Positions 1 to 5,664 of a stretch of DNA of 9,241 bases are shown here, piece after piece. How positions within the stretch are numbered: position 1 is the first letter of the stretch; each line of letters starts with the position of its first letter. A program made the translations under genes and the position numbers. Location: positions 1 through 9,241 of the forward strand of contig JAJXYA010000438.1 in NCBI GenBank assembly GCA_021780795.1. The letters are read 5' to 3'. A model generated the notes under the pieces. The model was given only the letters and a program-made list of their open reading frames with translations, was not told where the DNA came from and ran no database searches. Source of the stretch: Bacillota bacterium (GTDB taxonomy: Bacteria > Bacillota_A > Clostridia > Clostridiales > Clostridiaceae).

Positions 1-1327
1 ATCTTATGAAAATTATTTGAAAAGTAGAAAGGATGTTGTGGATGTAGCGAGTATCGTAGGAGATACAAGCAGTAGTGGAGGTGGAGTTTTATCAAATCAA
101 GGTTCAAACATAGGAGCCTTTACTATAGTTTTAAATCAAAATGAAGATATAAATAAAGCAGTAAGTGAACTTCAAAAGGAAGCGAAGTCTTTTAGCAGTA
201 ATGGTGAAAGTATGACAGTAACACCACAAAGTACAACAGGAACCCAGGCAGACAATGTTCAAGTTATTATAAATGGAAATAATACTAGTGATATTACAAA
301 GGCGGCTGGGTTAATTACCGATAAACTAAAGACGATGAGTACATTAAGCAATGTTACTAATAATATCTCTGAAACAAGAGAACAAATATCTATAACGGTT
401 GACCCAAATAAAGCAGCACAAAATGGCTTGACACCAGCTACTGCAGCACAGCTTTTAACTAGCTATTTAGGTTATAATCAGGTTGCTACAATAGATAATG
501 GTAGTGGTAGTAATTCTAATACAATTAATGTAATGCTTGGTTTTGATTCTCAGGATATAAATAGTGTAGATAAGATTAAAAACCTTATAATACAAGGCTC
601 CAGTGGTGACGTAAAGGTTTCGGATATTGCAAATGTAGAAGAACAAACAGGCCCAGCCACTATTTCTGAGCTTGATCAAAAACAATATGCTGAAGTAGAT
701 GCTGATATTAATATAAATGATACAAGTAAAGTTACGAAGGATGCCCAAAGTGAAATAGACAGCATAAGTAAGAAGCTTCCAGCAGGGGTAACTTATGAAC
801 TTCAAGGAAGCAACAAAAGTATAAGTGATGGCTTTTCTCAAATGGAAATGGCTATGGCTGTAGCTATAATGCTTGTATATATTATAATGGTTATTACCTT
901 TGGAGAACCAAAAACACCTTTTGCAATTTTATTTTCTTTGCCTTTTGCAGGAGTAGGAGCAATTTCAGCATTGTTTATAGCAAATGAGCCATTAACAGTT
1001 TCAGGAATGATTGGTATGTTAATGCTTATTGGAATAGTTGTAACTAATGCTATAGTTCTCCTTGATAGGGTTAAGACTTATAGAAAAGTTGGAATGGGAG
1101 TTAGAGAGGCTCTTCTTGAGGCAGGAGCAGTAAGATTAAGACCTATACTTATGACAGCATTATCAACGGTTATGGCTCTTATACCTTTAGTGCTTGGGTT
1201 TTCACATGGTAACCTAATTTCACAGGGGCTTGGCATAGCGGTTATGGGAGGACTTGTTTTTTCAACAATATTGACGCTAATTATTGTTCCAGTTATGTAT
1301 AGCATACTTAATTGGAAGGAAGAATAA
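1..1327 (+). CDS. RND-family efflux transporter permease, C-terminal part (partial, cut by left edge)
   Basis: This is the 3' part of an inner-membrane proton-driven exporter of the AcrB/SwrC (HAE1-like) superfamily. The frame is open from nucleotide 2 and no real start is inside the window: the TTG at 17 is internal, because the same frame continues upstream as S-Y-E-N-Y. Nucleotides 2 to about 840 encode most of the second large extracytoplasmic loop (porter subdomains), rich in Ser/Asn/Thr. Nucleotides 842-1312 encode the last five membrane helices (TM8-TM12 of AcrB), including the family-typical stretches GMLMLIGIVVTNAIVLLDRV and LRPILMTALSTVMALIPLVLG. It ends at TAA 1325-1327 with a short charged tail, NWKEE, as in Gram-positive SwrC/YerP-type members. 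Over half of the roughly 1000-residue protein lies outside. Substrate cannot be read from this part; lipopeptides or other amphiphiles are a guess from SwrC. The next gene is convergent, 12 nt away. Confidence 0.93.
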   Translation, partial: SYENYLKSRKDVVDVASIVGDTSSSGGGVLSNQGSNIGAFTIVLNQNEDINKAVSELQKEAKSFSSNGESMTVTPQSTTGTQADNVQVIINGNNTSDITKAAGLITDKLKTMSTLSNVTNNISETREQISITVDPNKAAQNGLTPATAAQLLTSYLGYNQVATIDNGSGSNSNTINVMLGFDSQDINSVDKIKNLIIQGSSGDVKVSDIANVEEQTGPATISELDQKQYAEVDADININDTSKVTKDAQSEIDSISKKLPAGVTYELQGSNKSISDGFSQMEMAMAVAIMLVYIIMVITFGEPKTPFAILFSLPFAGVGAISALFIANEPLTVSGMIGMLMLIGIVVTNAIVLLDRVKTYRKVGMGVREALLEAGAVRLRPILMTALSTVMALIPLVLGFSHGNLISQGLGIAVMGGLVFSTILTLIIVPVMYSILNWKEE

Positions 1328-1339
1328 CCTCCTTCATTG

Positions 1340-1654
1340 TCAATTATCAATTAAGTTTATATTTTTAATTACAGAATCTAAAATTCCAGGGAAACGCTTT
1401 TCTAATTCTTCTTTGCGAAGAGATAGGAATCTTTGTTTCCCTTCTATTCTTACATTTATAATTCCTGCTTCTCTTAATACTTTAAAGTGGTGAGATAGTG
1501 CGGATTTTTGCAAGTTTACGTTGCAACAAGAGCAAGTAATCTCACATTCTTTTGATAAGCTTTTTATTATTTCAAGCCTAACTGGATCGCCTAAGGCATT
1601 TAAAATTGTTGGTAAATTAAGTTGCTCAATGTTTGGATGGAGTATATCTCTCAA
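1340..1654 (-). CDS. ArsR/SmtB-type winged-helix repressor with a cysteine cluster
   Basis: A 104-residue DNA-binding protein of the ArsR family. It has the family hallmark ALGDPVRLEII near residues 20-30, a helix-turn-helix at about 49-66 (KSALSHHFKVLREAGII) and a basic wing at 67-79 (RIEGKQRFLSL). Cysteines 37, 41, 43 and 44 sit just before the recognition helices, close to where classical ArsR/CadC proteins carry their alpha-3 metal-binding CxC. The pattern here (C-x3-C-x-C-C) differs from the usual ELCVCDL. The start is TTG at 1652-1654 on the minus strand, supported by an AGGAGG at 1663-1668 with 8-nt spacing. It is divergent from the nitroreductase gene, and the shared spacer contains a strong dyad, so it probably represses itself and that gene. 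The inducer could be a thiophilic metal(loid) or a thiol-reactive electrophile/oxidant; the sequence does not decide. Confidence 0.92.
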   Translation of the reverse strand: MRDILHPNIEQLNLPTILNALGDPVRLEIIKSLSKECEITCSCCNVNLQKSALSHHFKVLREAGIINVRIEGKQRFLSLRKEELEKRFPGILDSVIKNINLIDN

Positions 1655-1705
1655 GGTGGCTTCCTCCTATAATTTATTTTCTTTATGGATATAATAAATT
1701 TATAG

Positions 1706-1734
1706 TTGAATTATATCATAAAATATGATACATT
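1706..1734 (+). promoter_or_regulatory. Putative promoter of the nitroreductase gene
   Basis: TTGAAT (1706-1711) and TACATT (1729-1734) are 17 nt apart. Transcription would begin near 1741, inside the 13-bp dyad, with a leader of about 50 nt before the ATG at 1790. The assignment rests only on spacing and partial consensus match. Confidence 0.45.
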
Positions 1735-1738
1735 TAAA
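1710..1738 (-). promoter_or_regulatory. Putative promoter of the arsR-type gene
   Basis: On the minus strand a perfect TATAAT lies at 1710-1715 and a TTTAAA at 1733-1738, with a 17-nt spacer. It overlaps the opposing nitroreductase promoter almost completely, so one bound repressor could shut both genes. The -35 box matches the consensus at only four of six positions. Confidence 0.4.
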
Positions 1739-1765
1739 TAGTTCAATTATATTTGAACTATTTAA
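1734..1765. promoter_or_regulatory. Perfect 13-bp inverted repeat, probable ArsR operator
   Basis: TTAAATAGTTCAA (1734-1746) and its exact reverse complement TTGAACTATTTAA (1753-1765) are separated by 6 nt. The core TTCAA-N6-TTGAA resembles the imperfect 12-2-12 operators of ArsR/SmtB repressors. It starts at the proposed -10 of the nitroreductase promoter and covers its expected start point, so a bound repressor would block transcription. A near-copy of the left arm, ATAGTTGAATTATAT, lies at 1702-1716, against ATAGTTCAATTATAT at 1738-1752 (one mismatch), giving three half-sites in all. Confidence 0.7.
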
Positions 1766-1789
1766 CTTAAAACGAGGGGGAAACATAAA

Positions 1790-2344
1790 ATGAATGAAGT
1801 TTTAAAAGCAATAAAAAGCAGAAGAAGTGTTAGAAATTATAAAGCAGATCAAATTAGTAAGGAAGATTTAGATTTGATAATTGAAGCAGGAATTTACGCA
1901 CCTACAGCTCATAATGACCAACCTTGGCATTTTACTGTAATTCAAAATTCTGAAATGCTTGATTACATTAACGAAACAGCAAAAGAAGGTATGTCAAAAT
2001 CAGATATTGAATGGGTTAATAAGATGGGTAAAAATCCAAATTTCCATGTGTCATATCATGCACCAACTTTAATTATAGTATCTGGTAAAGAAGAAGGTAT
2101 GGCTTGGCAAACAGATTGTGCTGCAGCAATACAAAACATACTATTATCAGCAGAAAGCTTAAATATAGGTTCTGTATGGCTTGGATTAGTAAGTTTCTTT
2201 TATGAGCATGAAGGTGCAGCAGAAAAAATTGGAATACCAGAAGGTTATAAACCATTTTATGCCGTTGCTTTAGGTTATAATGCCAGCGAAAAAGAGCAAG
2301 CTGCACCAAAGAGAAATATGAATGTAGTTAATTATATTAGATAA
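1790..2344 (+). CDS. Nitroreductase-family FMN-dependent oxidoreductase
   Basis: A 184-residue soluble flavoprotein of the nitroreductase superfamily, whose members transfer electrons from NAD(P)H through FMN to nitro compounds, quinones or similar acceptors. The N-terminal SRRSVRNY (residues 10-17) is the family's FMN-phosphate-binding stretch. APTAHNDQPWHF (about 38-49) matches the conserved AP(S/T)xxNxQPW motif, and the end AVALGYNASE is the usual C-terminal strand. The length suits the small single-domain subgroup that works as a dimer. The ATG at 1790 follows GAGGGGG (1774-1780) by 9 nt. Physiological substrate is unknown. Divergence from a cysteine-rich ArsR-type repressor suggests induction by a reactive electrophile, metal or redox stress. 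The stop lies 3 nt from the stop of the next, convergent gene. Confidence 0.92.
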   Translation: MNEVLKAIKSRRSVRNYKADQISKEDLDLIIEAGIYAPTAHNDQPWHFTVIQNSEMLDYINETAKEGMSKSDIEWVNKMGKNPNFHVSYHAPTLIIVSGKEEGMAWQTDCAAAIQNILLSAESLNIGSVWLGLVSFFYEHEGAAEKIGIPEGYKPFYAVALGYNASEKEQAAPKRNMNVVNYIR

Positions 2345-2347
2345 TTG

Positions 2348-2992
2348 TTATTTTAAAAATATTTTAAGCATTTTTAAGGTATGACTGGAGTTTAATGAAT
2401 TAGGTATAGCCACTAATACGTCATTATCATTTTTAAGGTCAAGGTTATTTATTATATTGAGGTTTTTGATGTATATCCCATAAACAGCTGTTTTACCTTT
2501 TGAATTAGTTTTAGTTAAAAGGTTATATTTTGATAGTGGAAGAGAAGAAAATCCATTTATAGAATCTAAGTTTGAAAATATGCCTGTAGAAAAATTAGCA
2601 TCAAAAAACTTTTTACTTACAATAGCCATATCTATTTCTCCAGTTGCTATTTCTGTGCTCAACTTGTTTGCAACATTTAAATTGCTTTTTATATTATCGT
2701 TAGTTATAAATATTGTATCTAAATTAATTATATTTTTAGGGTCGTTACTTAATATTTCTTTGTTTAGATCCTTTGATACAGCATATAAAGTATTAGAACT
2801 AATGTAGTTTCCAATATAAGTTATTTGGAAAAATTCATTTTTCTTTGTAATTTGTGTATAGATGAATGAGCTTATAAATAAAATTAATATTATTATAGAA
2901 AAAATATGAATTTTATAATAATCCCAAATATACGATAGTCTTTGATTAGAAGGCATATCTTTTAGTTTGCTAAAAAGTGATGATTTTTTCAT
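2348..2992 (-). CDS. Single-pass membrane-anchored protein of unknown function
   Basis: A 214-residue protein with a basic cytoplasmic N-terminus, one hydrophobic helix at about residues 28-46 and a 165-residue extracytoplasmic part rich in Asn, Ser, Lys and Ile. The segment before the helix, LKDMPSNQRLSYIWDYYKIHI, is a juxtamembrane motif I recognise from many anchored Firmicute proteins of unknown role (Lys-x2-Pro...Tyr-Ile-Trp-x-Tyr-Tyr-Lys). The outer part contains GEIDMAIVSKKFFDANF followed by GIFSNLDSINGF, which faintly recalls substrate-binding-protein folds; this is weak inference. There is no lipobox and no catalytic motif I can name. ATG 2992 is preceded on the minus strand by AAGGAG (3000-3005) at 7-nt spacing. 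It is a lone gene, convergent with the nitroreductase gene and divergent from the rubredoxin-domain gene. Confidence 0.85.
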   Translation of the reverse strand: MKKSSLFSKLKDMPSNQRLSYIWDYYKIHIFSIIILILFISSFIYTQITKKNEFFQITYIGNYISSNTLYAVSKDLNKEILSNDPKNIINLDTIFITNDNIKSNLNVANKLSTEIATGEIDMAIVSKKFFDANFSTGIFSNLDSINGFSSLPLSKYNLLTKTNSKGKTAVYGIYIKNLNIINNLDLKNDNDVLVAIPNSLNSSHTLKMLKIFLK

Positions 2993-3029
2993 AGTGGTAC
3001 TCCTTATATAAAATGTATGATATTGATTA

Positions 3030-3058
3030 ATTATAACATCAAAATTTGTCGATAGAAA
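3030..3058 (-). promoter_or_regulatory. Possible promoter of the anchored-protein gene
   Basis: On the minus strand a perfect TATAAT is at 3030-3035. The -35 position 17 nt upstream (3053-3058) reads TTTCTA, only half matching the consensus. This is the best candidate in the 200-nt spacer for the gene ending at 2348. Confidence 0.35.
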
Positions 3059-3118
3059 ATAGTTTAAGGAAGAATTTATTAGAAATACTGAATTATCAGA
3101 ATATTTTTAATGATTTTA

Positions 3119-3147
3119 TTGACATTAAAAAATATATAAACTATCAT
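3119..3147 (+). promoter_or_regulatory. Strong vegetative-type promoter of the rubredoxin-domain gene
   Basis: A perfect TTGACA (3119-3124) and TATCAT (3142-3147) are separated by exactly 17 nt. Transcription should start near 3154 and give a leader of about 39 nt ending in the AAGGAGG ribosome binding site. The promoter also argues that translation starts at 3193 and not further upstream. Confidence 0.75.
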
Positions 3148-3177
3148 AATATTATAGCAACAATATTTCTAAATTAT

Positions 3178-3184
3178 AAGGAGG
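3178..3184 (+). promoter_or_regulatory. Ribosome binding site fixing the start of the rubredoxin-domain gene
   Basis: AAGGAGG is placed 8 nt before ATG 3193. The same frame is open back to a TTG at 3046, but that start has no such site, and the promoter at 3119-3147 would lie inside the coding region. Confidence 0.85.
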
Positions 3185-3192
3185 AAACAAAC

Positions 3193-3528
3193 ATGAAAAA
3201 ATTATTTAAATGTACAGTTTGTGGGTATATAGCTGAAGGGGAAGTAGCACCAGAAAAATGTCCTAAATGCAATGTTGGTGCAGATAAATTTGTAGAATTA
3301 AGTGGTGAAGACGCTGAAAAAATTTATTCAGCAGATCGAACAAATGATATACATATGGAAATAATTGCACTAGCAAGCAAGATAGAAGCTCTTTGTAAGG
3401 AAGGAATAGAAATTAATCTTGACCCAAATTGTTTAGGAGCATTTAATAAAGCTAAGAATGAAGTTTGGGTTATAAAGCAAAGATCAAAAGCAGAGATTGC
3501 AGGTCATGTTGGAAAAGGAAAATGGTAA
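3193..3528 (+). CDS. Small rubredoxin-domain protein with a conserved C-terminal extension
   Basis: A 111-residue cytoplasmic protein. Residues 7-33 form a rubredoxin-like iron site, CTVCGY...PEKCPKC, with Cys 7, 10, 23 and 26. The short loop between the two CxxC knuckles is like the C-terminal domain of rubrerythrins rather than free-standing rubredoxin. Residues 37-111 are a separate helical region with two further cysteines (68 and 80), NLDPNC and the ending SKAEIAGHVGKGKW. I remember similar endings in clostridial rubredoxin-type proteins of unassigned role. There is no di-iron ExxH ferritin-like domain, so it is not a rubrerythrin. Likely role: one-electron carrier or redox partner, perhaps in peroxide/oxygen defence; this is inference. 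It is a single-gene unit with its own promoter and terminator. Confidence 0.9.
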   Translation: MKKLFKCTVCGYIAEGEVAPEKCPKCNVGADKFVELSGEDAEKIYSADRTNDIHMEIIALASKIEALCKEGIEINLDPNCLGAFNKAKNEVWVIKQRSKAEIAGHVGKGKW

Positions 3529-3535
3529 AAAAATC

Positions 3536-3569
3536 AGTGGAATCTATATGAAAAAGTATAGATTCCACT
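3536..3569. terminator. Bidirectional rho-independent terminator
   Basis: A perfect 13-bp stem AGTGGAATCTATA (3536-3548) / TATAGATTCCACT (3557-3569) with an 8-nt loop. Plus-strand transcripts run into TTTTACTTTG. On the minus strand the stem is followed by GA and seven T (3533-3527). It therefore serves both the rubredoxin-domain gene and the convergent glycosyltransferase gene. Its minus-strand T-run overlaps the TAA of the rubredoxin-domain gene. Confidence 0.85.
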
Positions 3570-3587
3570 TTTACTTTGTTAACAACC

Positions 3588-5183
3588 TCACTTCTTACTA
3601 AAATTTTTAAATTTTCCGATTCCATCTAAAGCATTAACAGCACACATAAAGTAAATAGGTGTAAAGTTCATAAAATATCTAGATTTAACTTCCCATAGCA
3701 TAAAAAATAATACCATGCCCATAAAACATAAATTCACAAGCAGTCCTTTAGTTATTTTTTTCTTAAAAACTTCACATATAAAGGAAATAAATATAAGAAT
3801 ATACATTCCACCAATAAAAATTGTTATATATGTATAAAACAAGTTGTAATGTTTTCCGTCTTCTAAAATATAGTCATAAATCCATGTTTTTTTCTCATAC
3901 CATGACAATTGTTCACTTTCTGCAAACTTTCCATCGGCCAAGGAAAGACCTACTTTATCGAATTCAAAGTTTAAGTAATTGGGTAAACTATTATAACTTT
4001 TTATTCGCTTTATAGCCATATTTATTGTAGCATTTGTTTTTGCAGCTTCAGTTTTAAAGCTTAAGGTATAATCTAAGTCTTGTTGCCTAAAGCCACCATT
4101 ACCAATGGAAGCCATCATAATCCAATGGGTTACCGGGACTTGAAGCTCATTTTTATGGGATGTATCAATCCAACTACAATGATTTATATACTGAGACCAA
4201 ATAAAGTTAATGCTGCTGAGAGAAAAAATCATTACTAATAGTAAACTAATTTGTCTGAAATTTTTTATCGTCAATATGAAATATATAACTACTGCAACCA
4301 AAAGGACATAAAGGCTACCTTTTAATAATATTCCAAGTGCCAAAATTATGCCTGTCAAAGAGCTATAAATGATTTTATTCTTTCTATCTTTAGCTTCTTG
4401 AAGTTGAAGGAGTAAAAAAATTGAACAGGACGTAAAAGGCATAGAAAGTGTATCAGTATAATATCTATATGCATTAATGTAGTAAGGAAGAAAAAAGGAG
4501 GAAAGAATTAGATACATAAGAGCACCTGAATTTTTCCATACTTTTTTGCAAGAAAGAAAGCCGAATAAAATGGTTAAAAATATCATAACCACGTTTAGAA
4601 GACTGCCCATAAAATTGCTCAAATTACTTCCGACAAAAATTCCAGCAAAAGATAAAAGTTTATAATAGCATAAAAGAAAAAATAGTATAAATTGATTGTT
4701 GGGATAAATTACAAAATAATCATTATTAGATGTATGTGTAGACCAAGCACAAGTCGTATATTGGTTTATTACAGTACTTATGTGACCATATTTGATAATT
4801 TCCCCCACGCTATAATATACTGTTCCTAAATCGTTTAGCGGTTTTGATAACATTATGTATGAGGTATAAGTCATTGAAATAATCATAAATATACTAAAAA
4901 GTAATAGAAATAAGTACATTTGTCTGTTCGTTAAATTGTCAATTTGTGTCTTAAAACGTATAAACAACACTATTAAGGTAACTACCATCACAATTGAACC
5001 AAAAGTAATTACAATTAGGTTGTTAAAATTTCTATATGTATAAACAAATGTAAAGAATAAAAAAATTATTCCGAATATGTGTATGAATTTATTTGAAAAA
5101 TTTTGAATATGCAATTTAGAAGTAATCATAATGGGTCCCTTTCGATACATATTTTCCTTAGTATTTAAAAGTATAGTTTTCAT
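3588..5183 (-). CDS. Multi-pass GT-C-type glycosyltransferase (PMT/ArnT-like membrane protein)
   Basis: An integral membrane protein of up to 531 residues with about ten or more hydrophobic helices along its whole length. Family-type features: an acidic residue in the first outer loop (SKPLNDLGTVYY, Asp about 118), a second conserved stretch NDYFVIYPNNQF at about 154-165 before the next helix, and near the C-terminus KSRYFMNFTPIYF, like the E/K-x-RY...P segment of GT-C enzymes. Such proteins transfer a sugar from a polyprenyl-phosphate donor to a protein, lipid or cell-wall polymer on the outer face; donor and acceptor are not readable here. The start is uncertain: ATG 5183 has only a distant AAGG, while ATG 5150 (AAGGA 4 nt upstream) and ATG 5129 (AAAGGG 7 nt upstream) are better placed, giving 520 or 513 residues. 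It stands alone, without cell-wall or donor-synthesis genes beside it. Confidence 0.85.
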   Translation of the reverse strand: MKTILLNTKENMYRKGPIMITSKLHIQNFSNKFIHIFGIIFLFFTFVYTYRNFNNLIVITFGSIVMVVTLIVLFIRFKTQIDNLTNRQMYLFLLLFSIFMIISMTYTSYIMLSKPLNDLGTVYYSVGEIIKYGHISTVINQYTTCAWSTHTSNNDYFVIYPNNQFILFFLLCYYKLLSFAGIFVGSNLSNFMGSLLNVVMIFLTILFGFLSCKKVWKNSGALMYLILSSFFLPYYINAYRYYTDTLSMPFTSCSIFLLLQLQEAKDRKNKIIYSSLTGIILALGILLKGSLYVLLVAVVIYFILTIKNFRQISLLLVMIFSLSSINFIWSQYINHCSWIDTSHKNELQVPVTHWIMMASIGNGGFRQQDLDYTLSFKTEAAKTNATINMAIKRIKSYNSLPNYLNFEFDKVGLSLADGKFAESEQLSWYEKKTWIYDYILEDGKHYNLFYTYITIFIGGMYILIFISFICEVFKKKITKGLLVNLCFMGMVLFFMLWEVKSRYFMNFTPIYFMCAVNALDGIGKFKNFSKK

Positions 5184-5370
5184 CAGTAGTGTAACCTTGT
5201 TTTCTAATTTTAATTTATAAATAATATTGATTAAAGTTTGTTATAAGATATACTTAATTAATTTTAATTTTACTATAAAAGTTATAAAAATGCATTATGG
5301 TTAATGTATATTGTTGATTAAATTTTAAAGCAGAATACTTTTCACTTATAAAATGAATTTTAATAAAAAA
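5184..5370. other. AT-rich spacer with no recognisable gene
   Basis: About 190 nt of very AT-rich DNA between the divergent glycosyltransferase gene and the MerR-type promoter. I find no credible coding region, hairpin with T-run or RNA gene. The glycosyltransferase promoter must lie here on the minus strand, but no box pair stands out. Confidence 0.4.
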
Positions 5371-5375
5371 AGTTC

Positions 5376-5406
5376 TTGACCTTAACGCTACGTAAAGGTG
5401 TATATT
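5376..5406 (+). promoter_or_regulatory. MerR-family promoter/operator with 19-bp spacer
   Basis: TTGACC (5376-5381) and TATATT (5401-5406) are 19 nt apart. This overlong spacing is diagnostic of promoters that MerR-family activators open by untwisting the DNA. The spacer holds a dyad: ACCTTAACG (5379-5387) and CGTAAAGGT (5391-5399), with 3 nt between and one mismatch. Such sites usually drive the regulator's own gene or a neighbour. Here the DNA directly downstream is a ribosome binding site and the stump of a TipAS-type regulator, which suggests former autoregulation. Confidence 0.85.
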
Positions 5407-5410
5407 AAGG

Positions 5411-5551
5411 TTGTTAAAGGGGGCACATGCAAATTTAGCCAAAATGTATGTTTGTGATGAAAGATTTAAAGCATATTATGACAAAAATCAACCTGGTCTT
5501 GCACAATTTCTAAGAGATTCTGTATTAATTTATACAGGAACAAAAGAATAA
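5411..5551 (+). pseudogene. Remnant of a MerR-family regulator with TipAS effector domain (internal deletion)
   Basis: Downstream of the MerR promoter lies AAAGGGGG (5415-5422) and an ATG at 5427 that reads M-Q-I and then stops (TAG 5436-5438). In another frame, codons from about 5435 to TAA 5549-5551 encode LAKMYVCDERFKAYYD followed by NQPGLAQFLRDSVLIY. This corresponds to the extreme C-terminus of the TipAS ligand-binding domain of MerR regulators (typically GL-x-x-MY-x-x-DERF-x-x-YD...G-x-A-x-F-x-x-x-x-x-x-x-Y). A full gene would be about 250 codons, so the helix-turn-helix, coiled coil and most of TipAS are missing. The simplest reading is an internal deletion of roughly 600-700 bp that joined the start-codon region to the tail, out of frame. 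A 46-codon frame opens at TTG 5411, but a functional peptide is unlikely. Confidence 0.75.
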
Positions 5552-5562
5552 AAAATATTTTT

Positions 5563-5593
5563 ATAGCGGCTGTAAAAAGGTCGCTATTTTTTT
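5563..5593 (+). terminator. Rho-independent terminator after the regulator remnant
   Basis: A stem of nine pairs: ATAGCG (5563-5568) with CGCTAT (5582-5587), extended inward by G-U, C-G and U-G pairs, with a short A-rich loop. It is followed by seven T and, after one G, five more. It lies 11 nt after the remnant's stop codon and so is probably the original terminator of the deleted regulator gene. It insulates hppA from the MerR promoter. Confidence 0.8.
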
Positions 5594-5603
5594 GTTTTTG
5601 TAG

Positions 5604-5609
5604 TATAAT
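5604..5609 (+). promoter_or_regulatory. Possible -10 element of the pyrophosphatase gene
   Basis: A perfect TATAAT follows the terminator T-run by about 5 nt. No convincing -35 box is found 16-18 nt upstream, where the terminator stem sits. The start point would be near 5616, with a leader of about 50 nt. Confidence 0.35.
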
Positions 5610-5649
5610 ATGGGTATCAAAAAGTTGTCGCAATATTATGGAAATTGAA

Positions 5650-5656
5650 AAGGGGA
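5650..5656 (+). promoter_or_regulatory. Ribosome binding site fixing the hppA start
   Basis: AAGGGGA stands 8 nt before ATG 5665. The frame is open from an ATG at 5638, but that start would place this site inside the coding region and has no site of its own. Confidence 0.75.
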
Positions 5657-5664
5657 TGTTGTAC

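Noticed and set aside
1340..1353. Tandem TCAATTA TCAATTA at the end of the arsR-type gene as a repeat array
   Set aside because: There are only two units and the region overlaps the stop codon; it resembles scraps of AT-rich spacer sequence common in clostridia.
3046..3192. Upstream extension of the rubredoxin-domain gene from a TTG at 3046
   Set aside because: The extension contains the near-consensus promoter and the AAGGAGG site for ATG 3193, and its translation is low-complexity Asn/Ile-rich sequence without a domain.
5411..5551. A functional 35-46 residue peptide from the TipAS tail
   Set aside because: The ATG next to the ribosome binding site hits a stop after three codons, and the readable frame is only the end of a known domain, so a deletion remnant is the simpler explanation.
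5638..5664. Start of hppA at ATG 5638
   Set aside because: The ribosome binding site AAGGGGA (5650-5656) points to ATG 5665, and the extra nine residues precede the first membrane helix without family support.
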